From: Pseudomonadota bacterium
Lineage (GTDB): Bacteria; Pseudomonadota; Alphaproteobacteria; Rhizobiales; Hyphomicrobiaceae
Length of the DNA stretch: 9,960 bases
Reading direction: 5' to 3'
Assembly (NCBI GenBank): GCA_023428365.1
Contig: JAEYYQ010000476.1
Span: 1 to 9,960 of the forward strand
Shown here: positions 1 through 5,892 of the stretch, piece by piece
Layout: each line of letters opens with the position of its first letter
Numbering within the stretch: the stretch's first letter is position 1
Program-made: the position numbers and the translations under genes
The notes under the pieces: model-generated
Databases searched by the model: none
What the model saw: the letters and a program-made list of their open reading frames with translations, nothing else
What the model was told of the DNA's origin: nothing

Positions 1-203
1 TTCATCTGGCTCCGGCGTTGCCATTCGGCTGGATCGATTTTCCCCCGTCGGTCAACCGTCTCATCGGCCTGCATTGGCTCGGGCGCGTTCTCTATCCGGA
101 TCACTTCAAGGATGACCTGCGGCCGATCGCGACATCGTTCTATCGAGAGTTCTATCATGTCGATGTGAGCGCCCAGGAGATGGACAAGATCCTCGCCGAA
201 TGA
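1..203 (+). CDS. C-terminal end of an ABC-importer substrate-binding protein (partial)
   Basis: Only the last 67 codons are in the window; the gene begins upstream. The frame is open from base 3 to the TGA at 201-203. The visible protein has the pattern PFGWIDFPPSVNRLIGLHWL followed by LYPDHF and SFYREFYHV. This is the usual C-terminal lobe of periplasmic binding proteins of the TroA/FepB-like family (Pfam peripla_BP_2) that serve FecCD-type importers of iron chelates, haem, cobalamin or molybdate. It would act in the periplasm, handing its ligand to the permease encoded next. Its stop overlaps the permease ATG (ATGA), so the genes are translationally coupled. The family is clear. The ligand cannot be told from this fragment, because the ligand-contacting N-lobe is missing. 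Confidence 0.82.
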   Translation, partial: HLAPALPFGWIDFPPSVNRLIGLHWLGRVLYPDHFKDDLRPIATSFYREFYHVDVSAQEMDKILAE

Positions 204-1222
204 CACCGACCTCATCGCATGTAGCGCGTGGCTTATCGATCTCGGCAGCAATCCTGCTGTGCTCCATTGTGGCCGCATTCGCCTTTGGCCGATTTCCGGT
301 AGGCATTCTTGACCTGCTGCAATCCGCATTCGCCAAACTGACCGGAACGCCGTCATCCCTACCGCCGGCGATCGAGACCGTCATCTGGCAGGTGCGCGGT
401 CCTCGCATTCTCGCCGCTGTGCTTGTCGGAAGCGCGCTGGCCGCGGCGGGAGCGGCCTTTCAAGGTCTGTTCCGCAATCCGTTGGTGTCCCCTGACATTC
501 TCGGTGCATCGTCCGGCGCTGCTCTAGGCGCGGTGATCGGCATCTACTTTTCACTCGGCATTCTGGGCATCCAGGCGCTGGCGTTCTCCGGAGGACTGGC
601 CGCTGTTGCCGCCGTCTATCTGATCGGCTCGTCGTTACGAGGCGGGGACACGGTCCTCGTGCTTGTGCTAACGGGTGTCGTCGTCGGCGCACTGCTGGGA
701 GCCGGAGTCGGCCTGCTGAAGTACCTCGCCGACCCGTACAATCAATTGCCGGCGATGACGTTCTGGTTGCTTGGCAGTCTGGCGGCAACAACGCCGGCCG
801 ATTTGTTTCCCCTGTTGGGGCCGGTGCTTGCCGGTATCCTTCTTCTCTACGCGTTGCGATGGCGGATGAATGCGATGTCATTGCCCGAGGAAGAGGCCCG
901 CACGCTCGGCCTTCCGACCGGCCCATTGCGTATAGCTATTGTCGCGGCCGCGACATTGATCACCGCCGCAAGCGTTTCAGCGGCAGGCGTCATCGGATGG
1001 GTAGGACTGGTTGTTCCGCATCTGGCCCGCTTCCTTGTGGGGCCGAGCTTTCCGATTCTGTTGCCAACATCCGCCATTCTCGGAGGAGGCTATCTGCTGC
1101 TGATCGATACCGTGGCCAGAACCGCAGCTCCGGTAGAAATTCCGCTCGGTATTCTGACTGCTGTCATTGGCACGCCGTTCTTCATCGCGTTGTTGCGGAA
1201 TGCGGCCCGGAGTTGGTCGTGA
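200..1222 (+). CDS. FecCD/BtuC-family ABC importer permease
   Basis: Inner-membrane permease of a metal-chelate type ABC importer, 340 residues, the normal length for FecCD proteins (330-350). It is almost wholly hydrophobic, with about nine or ten membrane segments. Family hallmarks are the stretch around residues 66-115 (RGPRILAAVLVGSALAAAG, then QGLFRNPLVSPDILG and SSGAALG), the cytoplasmic coupling segment LPEEEARTLGLPTGPLR that docks on the ATPase, and GVIGWVGLVVPHLARFLVG near residue 263. The ATG at 200 overlaps the stop of the binding-protein gene. No Shine-Dalgarno lies at the right distance (AGGAG at 175-179 is too far), which fits translational coupling. The substrate is not set by the sequence: iron-siderophore, haem, cobalamin and molybdate (MolB) importers share this fold. 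Nothing looks truncated. Confidence 0.93.
   Translation: MTPTSSHVARGLSISAAILLCSIVAAFAFGRFPVGILDLLQSAFAKLTGTPSSLPPAIETVIWQVRGPRILAAVLVGSALAAAGAAFQGLFRNPLVSPDILGASSGAALGAVIGIYFSLGILGIQALAFSGGLAAVAAVYLIGSSLRGGDTVLVLVLTGVVVGALLGAGVGLLKYLADPYNQLPAMTFWLLGSLAATTPADLFPLLGPVLAGILLLYALRWRMNAMSLPEEEARTLGLPTGPLRIAIVAAATLITAASVSAAGVIGWVGLVVPHLARFLVGPSFPILLPTSAILGGGYLLLIDTVARTAAPVEIPLGILTAVIGTPFFIALLRNAARSWS
1209..1212 (+). promoter_or_regulatory. Ribosome binding site GGAG deciding the ATPase start
   Basis: GGAG lies 6 nt before the GTG at 1219, inside the end of the permease gene. It supports GTG 1219 over the in-frame TTG at 1213 and over any start further upstream, where the frame is only a shadow of the permease. 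Confidence 0.6.
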
Positions 1223-1980
1223 AGCTTGAAACCAGAAAACTGAGCTACGGCTATCGCAATCTGATTGTAGGGCGCGACCTGGATTTCCACGTCGCTGCTG
1301 GCGAGGTGGTCGCGCTGCTTGGTCCCAACGGCGGTGGCAAGACAACACTGCTGAAAACACTGCTCGGTCTGCTTTCTCCGCTGGCGGGCGAGATATTGAT
1401 CGACGATCGCCCACTTCAGACGCTTTCGACGCGTGAAAGGGCGCAACTTGTTGCCTATGTCCCGCAAGTCCACGCCGGAACATTTGCCTTCGCCGTCGAG
1501 GATATCGTGCTGATGGGCCGCAGCGCTCATGGCAATGTCTTCACACCTCCCTCACAGCGGGACCGCGATGCAGCACATCATGCGCTTGACCGGCTGGAGC
1601 TCCTGCATCTCAGCCAGCGCCCCTACACGATGATCTCGGGTGGCGAACGTCAGCTTGTTCTGATCGCACGCGCCCTCGCGCAGCAGCCGCGCTTTATCAT
1701 CCTCGATGAACCGACCGCCAACCTCGACTTTGGCAATCAAGGCAAAGTCATGCGGGAAATCCGTGCGCTCGCCGCCAGTGGGCTGGGTGTGATCTTCTCG
1801 ACGCATGACCCGAACCACGCCCTGAGGCACGCCGATCATGCGCTGCTGATCCGTGACGGCACGTGTCTCGCCGCGGGGGCGGTTGAGAGCGTTCTCACGC
1901 AGACCAATCTCGTAGCCCTCTATGCGAGCCCGGTTCTGTCCGTAGGGGAAGGTAGACAGACCGTATTCTTGTCGGGGTGA
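1219..1980 (+). CDS. ABC importer ATP-binding protein (FecE/BtuD type)
   Basis: Cytoplasmic ATPase that powers the importer; 253 residues from GTG 1219, which overlaps the permease stop (GTGA). All nucleotide-binding motifs are present: Walker A GPNGGGKTT (residues 35-43), Q-loop VPQ (Gln84), signature ISGGERQ (140-146), Walker B FIILDEP (160-166) with catalytic Glu165, D-loop ANLD (168-171) and H-loop His197 in STHDP. The order and spacing match FecE/BtuD/HmuV ATPases. The signature begins with Ile in place of the usual Leu, a common variant. The reading frame stays open back to 859, but that part is out of register with ABC ATPases and lies inside the permease, so it is excluded. It is the last gene of the importer operon; a 172-nt gap follows. 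The substrate is unknown. Confidence 0.94.
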   Translation: MKLETRKLSYGYRNLIVGRDLDFHVAAGEVVALLGPNGGGKTTLLKTLLGLLSPLAGEILIDDRPLQTLSTRERAQLVAYVPQVHAGTFAFAVEDIVLMGRSAHGNVFTPPSQRDRDAAHHALDRLELLHLSQRPYTMISGGERQLVLIARALAQQPRFIILDEPTANLDFGNQGKVMREIRALAASGLGVIFSTHDPNHALRHADHALLIRDGTCLAAGAVESVLTQTNLVALYASPVLSVGEGRQTVFLSG

Positions 1981-2152
1981 ACGGTCCCATTAGAAATTGC
2001 CTGTGCAGTCTTTGCCGATGAAGAATGAAGCTGTTCCGATGGCTCGGCGGGCTGATTACAGTTGTTCCTCTAAAAGCATTATTTCAGTAAACAAGCGGGC
2101 ATCCGCCCAAGTACACGTTCGCGCCAGCCCATCTCAACAGTGCACTCGTCCT
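1981..2152 (+). other. Intergenic region between the importer operon and the first lysR
   Basis: The frame of the downstream LysR protein stays open through this 172-nt stretch, but the encoded residues (about 52 before the LysR fold begins) do not look like a LysR N-terminus. Two small symmetrical sites are visible: GGGC-atcc-GCCC at 2097-2108 and the palindrome AGTGCACT at 2139-2146, just before the likely start at 2153. No convincing terminator with a T-run follows the ATPase gene. A promoter for lysR probably lies here, but I cannot place its boxes with confidence. Confidence 0.4.
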
Positions 2153-3067
2153 TTGAACCTCCGGCATCTCAGTTATCTGCTCGCCTTGGCCGCAGAGCGA
2201 AACTTTCACAAAGCCGCACAGGCTTCGCACATCGCTCAGCCGACCCTCTCGGCTGCGCTTCGGCAGCTTGAAGCCGAATTCGGTGTACCACTCGTTCGCC
2301 GCTCCAATCAGCGGTTCGAGGGATTTACCGATGAAGGCGTGAAGGTTCTCGAGGTCGCGCGACGTATGTTGGCCGACTCCGATACCCTCAAACAGTCGCT
2401 ACGCACACCGCGCGGCCGGCTCACGGGTCAGCTTCGCATCGGTATCATCCCCACAGCCGAGCCGCTGGCCGGCCAGATCACGGCCGCCTTTCATGCTCGG
2501 CAACCTGATGTCACGATCACTTTGCTGAGCAATACGTCGAAAGAAATTGAGCGCCGTATTACAGAGCATACGCTTGAGGCTGGGATCACCTACGTCGAGC
2601 GCACGCGATCCAGTCAGTTGCTCGCTCAGCCGCTGTACCGGGAGGGTTACGTCGTGATCGGCGCGGAGGAGTTTCTCGGCCAGACTCGGACACGCATCAC
2701 GTGGCGGGAAGCGGCATCACTGCCGTTGGTATTGCTCAATCAGGAGATGCAGAACCGGTCGCTGATCAACGAAGCCTTCCGCAAGGCTGGCGCCGAACCG
2801 AAGGTCATGGCTGAAAGCAGCACGCTGGTCGGAATCTTCAGTCACGTGCGGCAAGGCATGTGGTGTGGTGTTGTGCCCAATACCTTTGCCGCCATGCTCG
2901 GGCCAGTCGGTGGAATTCGGGTGTTGGCACTGACGGATCCGATAACAGAACACGCTGTCGGCATCCTCACGCTGGCCCGCAAGCCGCTACCGCCTCTCGC
3001 TCAGGCCCTGATCGAAGTTCTGCAGCAGCTGCCGGCAATCGGGGGCCGCGCCAAGCTTCGTGGCTGA
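2153..3067 (+). CDS. LysR-family transcriptional regulator (FdsR-like)
   Basis: DNA-binding regulator of 304 residues from TTG 2153, a normal LysR length. The N-terminal winged helix-turn-helix (about residues 1-60) begins LNLRHLSYLLALAAERNFHK and contains AQPTLSAALRQLEAEFGVPL. The C-terminal two-lobed effector domain begins near GQLRIGIIPTAEPLAGQI. TTG 2153 is chosen because LysR proteins typically begin Met-Asn-Leu-Arg-His-Leu at this point. In-frame ATGs at 2018 and 2039 and a TTG at 1997 would add 38-52 residues foreign to the family, and none has a clear ribosome site. From memory, the effector domain resembles LysR proteins found next to NAD-dependent formate dehydrogenase operons (FdsR group), but no fds genes are in view. 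It may control the importer, the dehydrogenase, or itself. The family is certain; the target is inferred. Confidence 0.88.
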   Translation: MNLRHLSYLLALAAERNFHKAAQASHIAQPTLSAALRQLEAEFGVPLVRRSNQRFEGFTDEGVKVLEVARRMLADSDTLKQSLRTPRGRLTGQLRIGIIPTAEPLAGQITAAFHARQPDVTITLLSNTSKEIERRITEHTLEAGITYVERTRSSQLLAQPLYREGYVVIGAEEFLGQTRTRITWREAASLPLVLLNQEMQNRSLINEAFRKAGAEPKVMAESSTLVGIFSHVRQGMWCGVVPNTFAAMLGPVGGIRVLALTDPITEHAVGILTLARKPLPPLAQALIEVLQQLPAIGGRAKLRG

Positions 3068-3083
3068 TAGATTTTATCGATCA
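3065..3083. promoter_or_regulatory. Operator-like dyad, copy 1 (LysR-type AT-N11-AT)
   Basis: TGATAGAT-TTT-ATCGATCA: 8-nt arms with one mismatch, centred at 3074, beginning on the stop codon of the first lysR. It contains AT-N11-AT (3067-3081), the T-N11-A symmetry used by LysR proteins. Its core GATTTTATCGATC (3070-3082) recurs exactly at 4740-4752 before the YeiH-like gene. The centre is 91 nt upstream of the dehydrogenase ATG, a usual distance for a LysR activator site. The symmetry and the repeat are seen; the function is inferred. Confidence 0.5.
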
Positions 3084-3124
3084 CGGTGCGGGTAGAACTC
3101 ATTTGCCCTTAAGGCTTGCCGCTT

Positions 3125-3152
3125 CCATTAGTGCCCCTCGCAGCACTCATGG
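3125..3152 (+). promoter_or_regulatory. Leader stem-loop directly before the dehydrogenase ribosome site
   Basis: CCATTAGTGC (3125-3134) pairs with GCACTCATGG (3143-3152): nine pairs and one T-C mismatch, with an 8-nt loop (ccctcgca). The stem ends one base before the AGGAG ribosome site at 3154. If transcribed it would form a hairpin touching the ribosome-binding region; as DNA it could be a protein-binding dyad. No T-run follows, so it is not a simple terminator. Confidence 0.45.
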
Positions 3153-3153
3153 C

Positions 3154-3158
3154 AGGAG
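3154..3158 (+). promoter_or_regulatory. Ribosome binding site AGGAG of the aldehyde dehydrogenase
   Basis: AGGAG lies 6 nt before ATG 3165. It decides for that start over the in-frame GTG 3180 and ATG 3183, which have only GAGG at 3177-3180, too close for either. Confidence 0.7.
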
Positions 3159-3164
3159 CGGACG

Positions 3165-4634
3165 ATGCTTGATGGCGAGGTGATGACGTTGCCGGAACAG
3201 CGTCTGCTGATTCATGGCAACTGGGTCAATGCGGCGAGCGGCCGGAGCTTCGCGACGATCAACCCAGCCACTGAAGAGCATATCGCCCAGATCGCGGAGG
3301 CCGGAGCTGCCGATATCGATGCTGCCGTAACCTCGGCGCGTCAGGCCCTGGAAGGGCCGTGGCGGCTGCTAACCGGCGCTCAGCGTGGCAAGCTTCTTCG
3401 CCGCCTCGCGGACCTCATTGAACAGGATCTGGAAAATCTCGTCAGGCTCGAGGGCATCGATGCGGGGAAGCCGCTCGCTGCAACGCGTCGGCAAGACCTT
3501 CCGGCTGCGATCGATTGCCTCGAATACTACAGCGGCTGGGCTGACAAGATCGCAGGTGAAGTGGTGCCGGCGCGCGCCGATGCCCTTACATATGTGACCC
3601 GCCAGCCGGTCGGCGTGGTAGCCGCCATCGTTCCGTGGAACTTTCCTCTGATGAATGCGGTGTGGAAAATCGCACCGGCACTCGCGTGCGGATGCACGGT
3701 CGTGCTCAAGCCTGCGGAGTTGACTCCACTGTCGGCGCTCCGCCTTGGCGAACTTGCGTTGGCCGCTGGAATTCCACCGGGTGTCCTCAACATTGTGCCG
3801 GGATTCGGTACGGTTGCGGGACAGGCTCTCATTGAACATCCCGGCGTCGACAAGATCTCCTTCACCGGCTCGCCGCAAGTTGGCAAGCACATCATGGCAA
3901 CCGCTGCTCAGCAGTGCAAACACGTCACGCTGGAGCTCGGCGGCAAGTCGCCAAATATCATTTTTGAGGATGCCGACCTTGACGCTGCCGCGCACGCGAC
4001 GGGGTCAGGCATCTTCTTCAATGCCGGTCAGGTGTGCTCAGCGGGATCGCGCGTTCTGGTTCAAGAGAGCAAGTATGACGAGATGGTCAGCCGCCTCGTC
4101 GTTCGCTCCCAGCGGATCAGACTGGGCAACCCATTCGATCCAGCAACGTCGATGGGACCACTGATCTCCGCAATACAACAGGAGCGGGTTCTCGGACATA
4201 TCGCGCGCGGTCGCGATGGGGGAGCGCGCGTGGCTTATGGTGGTGAGGCGCATGGCGATAGCGGGTTCTTTGTTCAACCGACGGTGCTAGCCGATGCCAC
4301 GAACGCAATGAGCGTGGCGCAGGAAGAAATCTTTGGCCCGGTCGCAACCGTTATTCCGTTCAAGGATGCCGCTGACGCGGTACGCATTGCCAACGACAGC
4401 CGGTACTCACTGGCCGCCGGTCTTTGGACAAAGGACGTGACGCGCGCACATCGCATTGCGCAGGCATTGCGTGCCGGAACAGTGTGGATCAACACATTCG
4501 GTCCGACCGACACGCGTATGCCATGGGGCGGATTTGGCGGCGATTCCGGCGTCGGACGAGATCTCGGAAGAACAGCCCTGGATAATTACACCGAACAGAA
4601 GGCTGTTTGGTTGCATCTCAGCAAGGTCGCCTGA
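3165..4634 (+). CDS. NAD(P)+-dependent aldehyde dehydrogenase family protein
   Basis: Cytoplasmic enzyme of 489 residues that oxidises an aldehyde to its carboxylic acid with NAD+ or NADP+. The length is typical of the class 1/2 ALDH superfamily. Key residues are all in place: Asn159 in IVPWNFPL (oxyanion hole), Lys182 in VVLKPAE (cofactor binding), the FTGSPQVGK Rossmann turn, general-base Glu257 in LELGGKSPN, nucleophile Cys291 in GQVCSAGSR, and Glu388 in EEIFGPV. The 34-residue Glu-Cys spacing is canonical. The C-terminus (WGGFGGDSGVGRDLG, then LDNYTEQKAVW) resembles betaine-aldehyde and semialdehyde-type enzymes. The substrate is not determinable from sequence. It sits alone between the first lysR and the YeiH-like gene, with its own strong ribosome site and a shared operator-like dyad upstream. 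The neighbouring putative sulfite exporter suggests, but does not prove, an organosulfur-derived aldehyde. Confidence 0.93.
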   Translation: MLDGEVMTLPEQRLLIHGNWVNAASGRSFATINPATEEHIAQIAEAGAADIDAAVTSARQALEGPWRLLTGAQRGKLLRRLADLIEQDLENLVRLEGIDAGKPLAATRRQDLPAAIDCLEYYSGWADKIAGEVVPARADALTYVTRQPVGVVAAIVPWNFPLMNAVWKIAPALACGCTVVLKPAELTPLSALRLGELALAAGIPPGVLNIVPGFGTVAGQALIEHPGVDKISFTGSPQVGKHIMATAAQQCKHVTLELGGKSPNIIFEDADLDAAAHATGSGIFFNAGQVCSAGSRVLVQESKYDEMVSRLVVRSQRIRLGNPFDPATSMGPLISAIQQERVLGHIARGRDGGARVAYGGEAHGDSGFFVQPTVLADATNAMSVAQEEIFGPVATVIPFKDAADAVRIANDSRYSLAAGLWTKDVTRAHRIAQALRAGTVWINTFGPTDTRMPWGGFGGDSGVGRDLGRTALDNYTEQKAVWLHLSKVA

Positions 4635-4644
4635 CGGGTTGATG

Positions 4645-4659
4645 TGAGGCTTCCCCTCA
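4645..4659 (+). repeat. Stem-loop 1 after the dehydrogenase gene
   Basis: TGAGG-cttcc-CCTCA, a perfect 5-bp stem starting 11 nt after the stop codon. It abuts the longer stem-loop that starts at 4660. It could help end transcription or protect the mRNA 3' end. No T-run follows. Confidence 0.4.
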
Positions 4660-4698
4660 AACAGAGACCGTGCGTACTGCGTACGCGCGACCTCTGTT
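4660..4698 (+). terminator. Long stem-loop 2 after the dehydrogenase gene; possible terminator
   Basis: Outer arms AACAGAG (4660-4666) and CTCTGTT (4692-4698) pair over 7 bp. After a 2x2 internal mismatch, an inner stem of 9 bp follows (4669-4677 with 4681-4689, including one G-T pair and the GCGTAC/GTACGC core), closed by the 3-nt loop tgc. This is the strongest inverted repeat seen between genes here. There is no T-run behind it, so intrinsic termination is uncertain; it could equally be an mRNA-stabilising hairpin, a cruciform or a scattered repeat element. Confidence 0.45.
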
Positions 4699-4712
4699 CC
4701 CGTATGTGCGGG
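4699..4712 (+). repeat. Stem-loop 3 after the dehydrogenase gene
   Basis: CCCG-tatgtg-CGGG, a 4-bp stem that starts on the base after stem-loop 2 ends. It is weak alone, but it makes a third abutting hairpin in a 68-nt block (4645-4712). Confidence 0.3.
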
Positions 4713-4734
4713 TGCCGGCCCCCTATTGCTGCAT

Positions 4735-4753
4735 CAATCGATTTTATCGATCG
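4735..4753. promoter_or_regulatory. Operator-like dyad, copy 2 (LysR-type AT-N11-AT)
   Basis: CAATCGAT-TTT-ATCGATCG, centred at 4744, with seven of eight positions symmetric. It contains AT-N11-AT (4737-4751), with two ATCGAT half sites around TTT. It shares the 13-mer GATTTTATCGATC with the dyad before the dehydrogenase gene. The centre is 80 nt upstream of the YeiH-like ATG. It is probably bound by one of the two LysR proteins encoded here, the YeiE-like one being the more natural candidate. Confidence 0.5.
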
Positions 4754-4823
4754 TAATCACTCACACAATGCGTTGGAACGCCAGCGCCGAGCCGCCGACA
4801 TTCCGGGAAACTGAATTCCGGAA

Positions 4824-5882
4824 ATGGATACTCGCGTGCAAAGAAATGCTGTGCCCACTCATGCGGACGTTATCGTTCCGTCATCGCGTATCCGCGCGTC
4901 CACCCATCACATCGGCGATCTGAGCTGGGGCGTTCTCCTTACTATTATCATCGCGTCGGCTGCATTTTTGATCCGTGAATTGCCCGGGCTGTCAGCAGTG
5001 AGCCCGATGATCCTCGCGGTCATCATAGGAATGGCGGTTAATTCCGTGATTGGCTTGCCCGAGAGGGTCCGGCCGGGCATCGCGATTGTCGTGCGAAGCG
5101 TGCTGCGGTTTGCCATTATCCTTTTGGGGCTCCAACTGACGATCGGGCAGGTTGCGAATGTCGGACTGACCGGCCTCGGTATCATCGCTGTAGCTGTCAT
5201 CTCGACAATGGGTTTCACAATTTGGCTGGGCGGCGTATTGCGCGTCGATCGCCAACTCAGTCATCTCATCGCCGTGGGAACAGCAATATGCGGCGCTTCA
5301 GCGATCGTTGCGGCGAACAGTGTGACGCGGGCGCGTGGAGAAGATGTGGCGTACGCATTGGCTTGCGTCACTCTGTTCGGCACGATCGCAATGTTCTCGT
5401 ATCCGCTACTCGCAGACGTGCTGCTCCTTTCTCCGGATGTCTATGGCTTGTGGGCTGGAGCGTCCATTCACGAGGTTGCGCAAGTCGTTGCCGCCGCATT
5501 TCAGGCCGGGCCGGAGGCGGGTGAGATCGGCACCGTCGCAAAGCTGTCTCGCATCATCTTCCTTGCACCGATTGTTCTGAGCTTGGCGGCAATCGCTCCG
5601 CGCGGAGGTGCAGGTGAACCTCCGACGATTCCGATCCCATGGTTTGTCTTAGGCTTCATCGGCATGATGCTGCTCAACAGCATCGTCGCCGTGCCGAGTG
5701 CTGTGCGGTCTGTTGCGGGTTCCGCTACGTCCTTCATGCTTGCCATGGCGTTGGCGGCGATGGGTCTGCAAACCAACATCGCGCACCTGCGCAAAAAGGG
5801 GCTCCGTCCTCTCCTACTCGGATGTGGTGCGACCATCTATATCGCAGGCATCAGTCTGACATTGGCGCTGTTGCTCGTGTAA
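4824..5882 (+). CDS. YeiH-family putative sulfate/sulfite exporter (UPF0324 / PSE family)
   Basis: Inner-membrane protein of 352 residues, close to E. coli YeiH (349). An N-terminal cytoplasmic stretch of about 33 residues precedes roughly ten hydrophobic segments. Family signatures are visible: SAVSPMILAVIIGM (57-70), RFAIILLGLQLT (95-106), VGTAICGASAIVAA (151-164) and GASIHEVAQVVAA (212-224). The family is annotated as putative sulfate exporters, and YeiH genes commonly adjoin YeiE/CysL-type LysR genes, as here (10 nt to the next start). The transported ion is not proven for most members. The start is uncertain: ATG 4824 has only GGAA pressed against it; GTG 4836 and GTG 4851 are in-frame alternatives that would trim the N-terminal tail without touching membrane segments. 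An operator-like dyad lies 80 nt upstream. Confidence 0.88.
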   Translation: MDTRVQRNAVPTHADVIVPSSRIRASTHHIGDLSWGVLLTIIIASAAFLIRELPGLSAVSPMILAVIIGMAVNSVIGLPERVRPGIAIVVRSVLRFAIILLGLQLTIGQVANVGLTGLGIIAVAVISTMGFTIWLGGVLRVDRQLSHLIAVGTAICGASAIVAANSVTRARGEDVAYALACVTLFGTIAMFSYPLLADVLLLSPDVYGLWAGASIHEVAQVVAAAFQAGPEAGEIGTVAKLSRIIFLAPIVLSLAAIAPRGGAGEPPTIPIPWFVLGFIGMMLLNSIVAVPSAVRSVAGSATSFMLAMALAAMGLQTNIAHLRKKGLRPLLLGCGATIYIAGISLTLALLLV

Positions 5883-5892
5883 CAATCAGATC

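Noticed and set aside
381..926. A 181-codon open frame on the - strand opposite the permease gene.
   Set aside because: The Arg/Pro-rich product is typical of a shadow frame, and the + strand permease is fully explained by family motifs.
859..1218. In-frame 120-codon extension upstream of the ABC ATPase.
   Set aside because: It lies wholly inside the permease gene in another frame and is Arg/Ser-rich and unlike ABC proteins. The ATPase homology begins at GTG 1219, with a ribosome site at 1209-1212.
4660..4698. The long hairpin as an integron attC site.
   Set aside because: The ends do not show the conserved attC core site pair, and no integrase or gene-cassette layout is visible.
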